Positions 1 through 7,455 of a stretch of 64,000 nt of DNA are shown here, in pieces (position 1 is the first letter of the stretch; every line of letters begins with the position of its first letter). Origin of the DNA: Sporolactobacillus shoreicorticis (lineage in GTDB: Bacteria; Bacillota; Bacilli; Bacillales; Sporolactobacillaceae); NCBI RefSeq assembly GCF_024125445.1, contig NZ_JAMXWM010000003.1, positions 62,001-126,000 on the forward strand, given 5' to 3'. The translations under genes were made by a program, and so were the position numbers. The notes under the pieces are model-generated. The model ran no database searches, had not been told where the DNA came from, and worked only from the letters and a program-made list of their open reading frames with translations.

Positions 1-1
1 T

Positions 2-2145
2 GACCATGTAAAAATCAATATTCGTCCCGGTGAACTATTGGTCGGCAACCGAACCGTCAGACCGAGAAGCGGCATTTTATCTCCTGAGATGGATCCCTAT
101 TGGATTATGAAGGAAATTGACACCATCCATACCCGCCCGCAGGATGCATTCGATTTTACCGAAGCGGACAAACGCGTCTATCGCGAACAATTACTGCCCT
201 ACTGGTCTGGACGTTCCATGAAGGATTTTATAAATGGGAAAATCCCAAAGAATGCCCAAAAGGCTGTAGATGATCTTGTGATCAAGCTGAATCAAACCGA
301 CAAGGGGCAGGGACATATTATTATAGATTTTCAAGCCATCTTGAACCATGGTGTCGGTTACTATATTGATTTGTTAAGCAGAAAAAGCAAGGCTACGCCA
401 TCAAATTATTTTTTCACAGCCACCAAAGTTATTTTTGAGGCGATGGCTCGTCACTTCTTACGTTACCGCATTGAGGCACTCAGAGAAGCCAAGAGCACTG
501 AAATTACTGAAGCACGGAAAGTGGAACTGCTGGAAATGGCCGACATGTGCAAGCGACTGAGCAGTCAGAAGCCGCAAAGCTTCTATGAGGCACTGCAGCT
601 ACTTTGGATGACAAGCATTGTCGGACAATATGAATCAAATGCTTCCTCGCTTTCACTCGGGCGGATGGACCAATATCTCTATCCTTTTTATAAAAGATCA
701 GTCGAAGAAGGCGCTCCGGAATTTTTTATTCGTGAGGTGCTCGGGGATTTCTACATTAAAACCAATGATGTCGTGCTTTTAAGAAGCCGCGAAAGTGCCA
801 AATGCTTCGCCGGATTCCCAACTGGCTATACCGTAGCGCTGGGCGGTCTTGAGCAATACGGTCAGTCATCAGTAAACGAGCTGTCCTACTTGATGCTGGA
901 TCTGTATCACAGCATCCGCTTGCCACAGCCCAATCTTTCTGTTCGGATCAATGAGCTGATTCCGCGCCGATTCCTAAACAAAACATGTGAAACCATTCGT
1001 CTCGGCACCGGCATTCCCCAAGTTTTCAACGATGAGGTCATTATTCCGGGTTTCCTCAGCAAAGGTGTTTCTTTGGATGATGCTCGCGATTATGCGGTGG
1101 TCGGTTGTGTGGAAACAACGATTCCCGGGAAGACCTATGGCTTGCACGACATTGCTTTGTTTAACTTCTTGCGCGTCATGGAAATCAGTCTATACGAATT
1201 ACGAGATCGCGATGATTTGACCTTTGACCGGCTTGTTGCGTATCTCTTAAAACGAATTGACGGTTACGTAAAAGATGTCACCATCGGATCTGATATTGTT
1301 GACCTTGCTCACCGTGAATTCGCGCCGATTCCTTTTCTTTCTGCGCTTGTCGAAGATTGCATCGACAACGGTAAAGATATTACCGAGGGAGGAGCGCGTT
1401 ACAATTTTTCTGGTGTTCAAGGCATCGGTGAAGCAAATCTGGCAGACTCGCTTTTTGTCATTAAGAAGCTTGTTTTTGAACAGCATGAAATGAAATTTAG
1501 TGAATTGGTGGATGCACTTGAGGCTGACTTTGAGGGGAAATACAAGAATCTGCAAAACCATGTGATCCATGACTTCGATAAATACGGCAACGATAATCCG
1601 GAGATTGATATGATCGCCGCAAAAATTTTCCGTCATTACGCACTTGAACTTGGTAAATACCGGAATATTCGAGGCGGTGAATTCAACGCAGGAGCATACA
1701 CCGTTTCCGCCCATATCCCGCTTGGTGAAGATGTCGGCGCAACGCCGGATGGAAGAAGGGCTCATGATCAGCTGGCCGACGGGGGGCTTTCGCCAATGGT
1801 CGGACGCGACAGACTCGGCCCGACAGCTGTCCTAAAATCTGTCAGCAAGATTGATAATGTGCTCTGCGTTAACGGCAGCCTGCTCAACCTGAAATTCAGC
1901 CAAGCACGCTGCAGGGCCCATCGGGAATTCATAAATTTGCCGATTTTCTCATGGCGTTTACCAAACTGAAAATCAGACATGTCCAGTTTAACGTGCAATC
2001 ACAGGATACATTGCTCGACGCACAGAAGCATCCGGAAAAATACGCCGGGCTTATCGTCCGCGTCGCCGGTTATTCAGCATTTTTCGTCGATCTGAACAAA
2101 AGGATTCAGGACGATATTATTGCTCGCTGCGAGCATGTCCTATAA
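2..2145 (+). pseudogene. Glycyl radical enzyme (PFL2/diol dehydratase-like), 5'-truncated by the window and frameshifted
   Basis: The frame is open from the first bases of the window, so the true start lies upstream. The protein has the pyruvate formate-lyase 2/dehydratase fold signatures: the catalytic-loop motif GCVETT (positions about 1105-1122) and the LADSLFVIKKL and ATPDGRRAH blocks. The reading frame ends at 1969, but the family C-terminus resumes in the next frame through 2145 and carries the glycyl radical loop RVAGYSAFF. Restoring one C at about 1900-1902 (CC to CCC) rejoins both parts without a gap. As read, the radical glycine is lost, so the enzyme would be inactive; a base-calling error is equally possible. 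The activase gene follows 15 nt downstream, as is usual for this family. Substrate not assigned. Confidence 0.85.
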
Positions 2146-2160
2146 GAAAGGAAATGCGTT

Positions 2161-2940
2161 ATGACACGAGGCCTTGTATTCAACATTCAGCGCTACTCGA
2201 TTCACGACGGAACGGGCATACGCACGATTGTTTTTCTCAAGGGGTGTCCGCTCAAATGTCCCTGGTGTTCAAACCCAGAATCACAAGGTTCTGTTCGCAC
2301 ATCTGTCTGGATGAAAAACGGTGCGGAAGAATCTTTAGGCAAATGGATGTCAGTCGATGACGTACTCCATGAAGTGGAAAAAAATGAGATCTTTTATCGC
2401 ACGTCAAATGGCGGCGTGACCCTGTCCGGTGGCGAGGTTCTGATGCAGGCTGACTTTGCGGCGGAACTCTTAAAGGAAGTAAAGGCGCTCGGGATCAACA
2501 CCGCGATTGAAACCACCGGCGCGCTTCCTCTGAAACAAATCCGCAAAGTGCTGCACTACACCGACCAAGTCCTGTTCGACTTAAAAATTATGAATCCAGA
2601 CAAAGCCAGACAGATCATCGGTGAAAAGATCGGCATGATCAAGCAAAATTTTGAAGAAGCATTGAACTCAACGGCACGAGTTATTCCAAGAGTGCCGCTG
2701 ATTCCCGGATATACGACACCGCTGGAAAATTTGAGGCAGATCGGAAATTACGTGACCGGCCTTGGAATTGAAGAGATTCATATTTTGCCCTTTCATCAAT
2801 ATGGAAGCAGCAAATACCATTACTTGAAACGCAGCTATCACCTGAAAGACACACCGCTACTCAAGCAGGAGGAAATAAACACAATTAAGGAGTTCTTTGA
2901 AAGTGCTCATATCAAAACAGTTGTCAGCGGCTTGGGGTAA
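2161..2940 (+). CDS. Glycyl radical enzyme activating enzyme (radical SAM), short form
   Basis: This 259-residue protein is a PflA-type activase. Such enzymes use a 4Fe-4S cluster and S-adenosylmethionine to abstract hydrogen from the radical glycine of the partner. The cluster motif C-x3-C-x2-C sits near residues 30-40 (GCPLKCPWC), followed by the SAM-binding SGGE motif (TLSGGEVL). The linker between them is short and lacks the ferredoxin-type Cys clusters found in many dehydratase activases. The usual DGPGIRT reads DGTGIRT here. ATG start with AAAGGA upstream; 15 nt after the glycyl radical enzyme gene, which is presumably its partner and co-transcribed. The intact activase beside a frameshifted enzyme suggests a recent mutation or a sequencing error. 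Confidence 0.9.
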   Translation: MTRGLVFNIQRYSIHDGTGIRTIVFLKGCPLKCPWCSNPESQGSVRTSVWMKNGAEESLGKWMSVDDVLHEVEKNEIFYRTSNGGVTLSGGEVLMQADFAAELLKEVKALGINTAIETTGALPLKQIRKVLHYTDQVLFDLKIMNPDKARQIIGEKIGMIKQNFEEALNSTARVIPRVPLIPGYTTPLENLRQIGNYVTGLGIEEIHILPFHQYGSSKYHYLKRSYHLKDTPLLKQEEINTIKEFFESAHIKTVVSGLG

Positions 2941-2957
2941 AAGATAGCAACACTAAA

Positions 2958-3002
2958 AAAAGACATGAACCCATATCTATCACATTATGGTTCATGTCTT
3001 TT
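2958..3002. terminator. Bidirectional terminator between convergent genes
   Basis: A 14-bp perfect inverted repeat (AAAAGACATGAACC and its complement) with a 17-nt loop is flanked by A-tract and T-tract. It separates the activase gene (+) from the second glycyl radical enzyme (-) and can serve both. Confidence 0.85.
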
Positions 3003-3075
3003 CTCAGGATAAACGAACAGCCACGGAAGCATAGGATGATACACATCTGTCTCCGGAGGCTGCTTATTGTTACTA

Positions 3076-5520
3076 TTACAATGGCTGCTCCGTTCGCGCA
3101 ATAATATCATCCTGTGTTTCTTTTGAAAGACCGGTGAAAAACGCAGAATAGCCGGCGACCCGAACAATTAAATCGCGATGGTTTTCCGGATGCTTTTGGG
3201 CATCAATCAGTGTTTCACGAGAGACGATATTATATTGAACATGGTACCCGTGCAATCTATTGAAAAAAGTTCTGATCAACGATACCAGTTTCATGCAGTT
3301 TTCTTCATTCTGTAGAATCTGCGGCGACATTTTCTGGTTCAGAAGCACGCCGCCCGTAATATCTGTTGTCGGCAATTTCGATACGGATTTAAAAACTGCT
3401 GTCGGTCCGTTATGGTCCATCGAATGCTCCGGCGAGCATCCTTCAGCAAGTGCGGTTCGGGCATGGCGACCATCCGGAGTAGCAAGTGTGCTGTGACCTT
3501 GCCCGACATTCGCAGAAATAGACGACGTGCCGGCATTGCGAAGTCCGCCGATCGGGCCACGCCCGTAGCGTGTATTTTTATATTTCGCAATCTCATCAAT
3601 ATACGGCTGATAAGCATTGCGAATCAGCTCATCGACATTATCATCATCATTACCGTATTTGGGGGCACCGCTCAGCAGCATCTGACGGATTTTTTCCCCT
3701 TTTTCGTCGGCAAAATCATTGGTTAGTGCCTCCCACAACTCCTCGCGGCTGATCTTCTTTTCATCGTAAACCAGTTTTTTGACAGCACTCAGCGAATCAG
3801 CAAGATTAGCAATACCAACCTGCAATCCGCTGATAAAGTCATAGACTGCACCGCCTTCCTTGATTGTTTTTCCGCGTCCAATACAGTCATCAGTCAATGT
3901 CGAACAGAGAATATCCGGGCAATCCTGCTCAAGCACCAGATCGCATGAATTTTCAATGATTACACTCTGCCTTGTGATTTCGCGAAGCCCTTTGTCCCAA
4001 GCCTTCTCAAGCTCCTCGTAAGATACCATATTGACAAAATGGCCGCTGCCTTCAAGCAGTTTCTTTCCCGTTTCCGGATCGACACCATTGTTCATGATGA
4101 TGAGCAGTGTACGCGGGAAGTTAATGAAGCTCATGCCTGTACAACGATAACCCCATTTCCCCGGAACTGCCGTCTCCACACAACCGATCGCGCTGTAATT
4201 GTACGCATCTTCTTCTTTTACCCCGCGTTTGATAAACGATGGAATGATGACTTCATCATTGTTAAACGCAGGCATGCCCATGCCCAGCTTGATTACCTCG
4301 ATGCATTCACGCATGAATGCGTCACTTAAACCGCGATGATAGCGAACAGTTAAATTCGGCTGCGTCAAATGTGCCTGGGCGACACTCCGTAAAATAAGAT
4401 AGGATAGACCATTTACCGCATCCTTCTTATCTGGAGTCTGCCCGCCAATCGTAACATTTTGATACAAAGGACTTCCCGCACTGAATTCTGTGTGTCCCCA
4501 TGAGCGTACTTTGTTAATAGTCAGCGTCTTCATCCAAAGGTTAGTCAGCAATTCCGTCGCCTGTTCATCTGTCAGAATTCCGCGATCAACGTCACGCCGA
4601 TAGAAAGGAAACAGGTACTGATCCATCCGCCCGTAGGATACCGAATGACCATTGGATTCAATCTGAAGAACAAGATGAATGAGCCAAATCGATTGCACAG
4701 CTTCATAAAAAGTATCTGCCGGCTCGTAAGGAATTTTATTCAAAATCTGAGCCATTTTCTTTAACTCCGTTTGACGCTGTGGGCTCTTTTCCGCCTCAGC
4801 TTTCTCAGCTGCCAAATTCGCATAACGCTTTGCAAAATCCCGTACTGCTTTAATTACATTCAGACTTGCTTCATAAAAATACAATTTCTTCTGATCTTCA
4901 ATATCAGTCAAATTCAAATGATTCAATGCATTTTTAACACGCTTTTCATACGATTTTAGCCCGTAATTGATCACATTTTTATAGTCAACGGCAAGATGAC
5001 CGTCGCCTGAAGTAATATTGCCGTCTGCACCGATGATACCCAGATCATAAAAAATTTTGCTGTGCGGCGGAAAGGCGGCCAGCCCGCGATCCTCTAGCGT
5101 ATTATGTTTCCAGGAAGGCGCAATCTCTCTTAATTGTTTCTTTGTTTCTTCAGTAATGTAAAAGACGTCACCCGGACGTTTCTCAAACCGTTCCAGTTCA
5201 TCAATCACCCAGTTCATTGAGTATTCCGGAAAAACAGGTGCCCAGCGATTTTTTCGTGCCTGATTTCCTGCAATCAATGTATCGTCTTCAATGTAGATTG
5301 TCATGTGTTCCAATATATTCTCAAGCATATAAGCACGCTTAAGATCCAGCTGTTTATCTGCATGTTCCTTATAACTCTGTGTCACAAGAACTGCACGTTC
5401 AGCATCAATAAATGGTTTGGCGTCAAGAATTGAATTGCGGAATCGTTTCATCTTCGGTGTTAATTCTCCGAAATGCGCCGATCTTTTTGCTTGCGCTTGA
5501 ATCATTGAGCCTGCTGTCAT
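3076..5520 (-). CDS. Glycyl radical enzyme of the PflD/PflF (YbiW) type
   Basis: 814 residues, matching the roughly 810 of Escherichia coli YbiW. Visible signatures: catalytic loop GCVETAVPGKWGYR with thiyl Cys447 and Glu449, the LQVGIANLADSL and PKYGNDDD blocks, and the C-terminal radical loop RVAGYSAFF with Gly790. The stretch after the cysteine and the C-terminus look like the YbiW group rather than true pyruvate formate-lyase. E. coli YbiW has been reported to act on 1,5-anhydroglucitol-6-phosphate; transferring that function is inference from memory of the family, and no fructose-6-phosphate aldolase-type partner is nearby. ATG start with AGGAGGG 8 nt upstream. Upstream lie a DeoR repressor on the same strand and a divergent activase, the likely partner. 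A CcpA site overlaps its promoter. Confidence 0.9.
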   Translation of the reverse strand: MTAGSMIQAQAKRSAHFGELTPKMKRFRNSILDAKPFIDAERAVLVTQSYKEHADKQLDLKRAYMLENILEHMTIYIEDDTLIAGNQARKNRWAPVFPEYSMNWVIDELERFEKRPGDVFYITEETKKQLREIAPSWKHNTLEDRGLAAFPPHSKIFYDLGIIGADGNITSGDGHLAVDYKNVINYGLKSYEKRVKNALNHLNLTDIEDQKKLYFYEASLNVIKAVRDFAKRYANLAAEKAEAEKSPQRQTELKKMAQILNKIPYEPADTFYEAVQSIWLIHLVLQIESNGHSVSYGRMDQYLFPFYRRDVDRGILTDEQATELLTNLWMKTLTINKVRSWGHTEFSAGSPLYQNVTIGGQTPDKKDAVNGLSYLILRSVAQAHLTQPNLTVRYHRGLSDAFMRECIEVIKLGMGMPAFNNDEVIIPSFIKRGVKEEDAYNYSAIGCVETAVPGKWGYRCTGMSFINFPRTLLIIMNNGVDPETGKKLLEGSGHFVNMVSYEELEKAWDKGLREITRQSVIIENSCDLVLEQDCPDILCSTLTDDCIGRGKTIKEGGAVYDFISGLQVGIANLADSLSAVKKLVYDEKKISREELWEALTNDFADEKGEKIRQMLLSGAPKYGNDDDNVDELIRNAYQPYIDEIAKYKNTRYGRGPIGGLRNAGTSSISANVGQGHSTLATPDGRHARTALAEGCSPEHSMDHNGPTAVFKSVSKLPTTDITGGVLLNQKMSPQILQNEENCMKLVSLIRTFFNRLHGYHVQYNIVSRETLIDAQKHPENHRDLIVRVAGYSAFFTGLSKETQDDIIARTEQPL

Positions 5521-5573
5521 AATTAAGCCCTCCTGATCATTTTCATAAGAATCAATATAAGATTTCTTTCGAA

Positions 5574-5602
5574 ATTATAATAGCATCTAATGTAAGCGTA
5601 AA
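5574..5602 (-). promoter_or_regulatory. Promoter of the glycyl radical enzyme gene
   Basis: On the minus strand: -35 TTTACG (5602-5597), 17-bp spacer, -10 TATAAT (5579-5574), about 50 nt before the start codon. The -35 lies inside the cre site at 5590-5605. Confidence 0.75.
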
Positions 5603-5605
5603 CAA
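5590..5605. promoter_or_regulatory. Catabolite-responsive element (cre), CcpA site
   Basis: ATGTAAGCGTAAACAA matches the B. subtilis cre consensus WTGNNARCGNWWWCAW at every position. It covers the -35 box of the glycyl radical enzyme promoter, so CcpA binding would block RNA polymerase when preferred sugars are present. Confidence 0.85.
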
Positions 5606-5667
5606 TGGTTTTTGGCAATTCCATTCAACTTTAACATTAATGATCATTTGTGCATTTTTAAACTTTT

Positions 5668-6426
5668 TTAAACGGTATGCAGACGTATGCCATTATCTGA
5701 GAGAAAAGCACTTGTTTTTTCGTCCAACCCACTGTCCGTATAGACCTCGTGAATGGCTTGCACATTAAATTGCTTCACGAAACTTTTTTCATTAAACTTA
5801 CTGGAATCCGTAAGAATAATGACATGCTTGCTTGATTTCGCCATGGTTTGGACCATCTCTGCTCTCATGATATCATTTCCAAAGAAACCGATAGTTCGGT
5901 CAAATCCGTCCGTGCCGATAAATAGTTTATCAACAAAAAAATTAGTTAAATTCTGTTTTGCAATCGGTCCGACCGTCACTTGTGACTCGCTTTGGTAGGA
6001 TCCTCCAAGCAGTTCGATTCGAACGCTATTGTATTTACCCACAAGAGACGCAATGAAAAAAGAATTCGTTATAATTGTGACATTTTCTTTAGTTGCGGCA
6101 ATTTCTTCTGCCAGCAGGGCACAAGTGGAACCTGATTCGATCATAATTGTTTCATTATCTTGTATTGACTGAACTGCTAGCTGTGCAATTTTCTTCTTTA
6201 CTTCGTAATGATTTGCCAATCGATAGCTGATATTGTCAACATTATTCATCATCGCGTAGCCATGTTTCCGCTGCAACAGTCCCTTTGATTCCAAACGGTC
6301 TAAGTCTTTCCTAATCGTCACCTTCGAAACGCTTAACAGTTCTGCCAATTCATTTACATCTATTTTCGTTCGGTTATTAACGATATTCAATAAATCATTT
6401 TCACGTGTCGTTAATTCTGTAGTCAA
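5668..6426 (-). CDS. DeoR/GlpR-family transcriptional regulator
   Basis: 252 residues. The N-terminal DeoR-type winged helix-turn-helix covers residues about 5-58 (LLSVSKVTIRKDLDRLESKGLLQRKHGYA). It is followed by the sugar-phosphate-binding DeoRC domain (IESGSTCALLAE, ITNSFFIASL, LLGGSY, FIGTDGFD). Family members usually repress carbohydrate genes and are released by a phosphorylated sugar. The start is TTG, chosen because AAAGGAG lies about 9 nt upstream. It sits between the glycyl radical enzyme gene (same strand) and the divergent activase gene, so it is the natural local regulator, and its ligand may be the enzyme's substrate or a precursor. Confidence 0.88.
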   Translation of the reverse strand: MTTELTTRENDLLNIVNNRTKIDVNELAELLSVSKVTIRKDLDRLESKGLLQRKHGYAMMNNVDNISYRLANHYEVKKKIAQLAVQSIQDNETIMIESGSTCALLAEEIAATKENVTIITNSFFIASLVGKYNSVRIELLGGSYQSESQVTVGPIAKQNLTNFFVDKLFIGTDGFDRTIGFFGNDIMRAEMVQTMAKSSKHVIILTDSSKFNEKSFVKQFNVQAIHEVYTDSGLDEKTSAFLSDNGIRLHTV

Positions 6427-6442
6427 AATAACAATCTCCTTT

Positions 6443-6471
6443 CAATTGTTTCCTTCAGTTTATCACAATTG
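6443..6471. promoter_or_regulatory. Candidate operator: two CAATTG palindromes
   Basis: CAATTG occurs at 6443-6448 and 6466-6471, 23 bp apart, in the divergent intergenic region between the DeoR regulator and the activase. Position and spacing suit a dimeric regulator, but six-base palindromes are weak evidence in AT-rich DNA. Confidence 0.3.
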
Positions 6472-6566
6472 AATGATCAATATATTTCTTTCACAACTTA
6501 TTAACATTTCTTACGTAAATATCATGTTAAAATAAAGACGATGAAAAGGAATTGAGGCGATTTTAA

Positions 6567-7379
6567 TTGAAAACGTTTACCAATAATAAAACGAGACATT
6601 CAAAAGGACTCATCTTTAATATACAGAAATTCAGTCTTAATGACGGACCCGGAATACGAACGGTCATCTTTTTTAAGGGCTGCCCGCTGCGATGTCCTTG
6701 GTGCGCTAATCCCGAATCCCAAAGAGCCTGTCCTGAAAAAATGTACGATCATGTTAACGGCAATACTACTGTCGTTGGTGAATTCAAGAGCATTGCGGAA
6801 ATTATTAAAATGATTTTACAGGATCGTGATTACTATGAGGAATCAAATGGCGGTGTCACTTTCTCAGGCGGAGAAGTGCTTAATCAAGCTCCTTTTGCGA
6901 TTGAACTTGCAAAAGTGATAAAAAATGAAGGCATTCACCTCGTTTGTGAGACAACCGGATTTTCCAAGCCCGCTGTCTTTCAAGAATTTATGAAGTACAT
7001 GGATCTTATTTTCTATGATGTAAAGCATTGGGACAGCGAAAAACATCGCGCGATAACGGGCGTTGATAATGAAATAATTATTCATAATCTTGAATCTGCT
7101 TTAACGACACAGAAGAAGCTCATCGTCAGAATTCCAATTATTCCTTGCTTTAACGACACTCTAAGCGATGCCGCGCATTTCAGTCAATTGTTTAAACGTA
7201 TCGGTGTCACAAAGGTTGAATTACTCCCATTCCATCAATTTGGTTTGAATAAGTACGCAGAATTGGGGCGCAAATACGAAATGAAAGATGTCCGGCAATT
7301 ACATGCGAAAGATCTTCAAGATTATAAAAAAGTATTGAACGAAGCGGGAATCACAGTCAAATTGAACGGAGCTTTTTAA
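6567..7379 (+). CDS. Glycyl radical enzyme activating enzyme (radical SAM), second copy
   Basis: 270 residues. The order is DGPGIRT, the cluster motif C-x3-C-x2-C (GCPLRCPWC), then the SAM motif FSGGEVL. As in the first activase, no auxiliary ferredoxin-like Cys clusters lie between the motifs. TTG start with GAGG about 9 nt upstream; the in-frame context gives no better ATG. It is divergent from the DeoR regulator and the YbiW-type enzyme, which it most likely activates under anaerobic conditions. The two activases of this window are clearly homologous but diverged, consistent with each serving its own enzyme. Confidence 0.88.
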   Translation: MKTFTNNKTRHSKGLIFNIQKFSLNDGPGIRTVIFFKGCPLRCPWCANPESQRACPEKMYDHVNGNTTVVGEFKSIAEIIKMILQDRDYYEESNGGVTFSGGEVLNQAPFAIELAKVIKNEGIHLVCETTGFSKPAVFQEFMKYMDLIFYDVKHWDSEKHRAITGVDNEIIIHNLESALTTQKKLIVRIPIIPCFNDTLSDAAHFSQLFKRIGVTKVELLPFHQFGLNKYAELGRKYEMKDVRQLHAKDLQDYKKVLNEAGITVKLNGAF

Positions 7380-7405
7380 TCACGATCCTCACAATTTTTC
7401 ACACG

Positions 7406-7441
7406 AAAAAACCGATGTGATTTTTCGTCACATCGGCTTTT
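7406..7441. terminator. Bidirectional terminator
   Basis: Stem CCGATGTGA/TCACATCGG extended by A/T pairs past one mismatch, loop of 7 nt, A-tract on the left and T-tract on the right. It lies between the convergent activase and pheT genes. Confidence 0.85.
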
Positions 7442-7455
7442 ACTTCTTTTATTTG

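Noticed and set aside
1247-1765. Open frame of 172 codons on the minus strand inside the first glycyl radical enzyme
   Set aside because: No ribosome site and no recognisable family; it lies opposite a clearly conserved gene.
1895-1970. Programmed frameshifting in the glycyl radical enzyme
   Set aside because: No slippery heptamer or following stem-loop at the shift point; a lost C is simpler.
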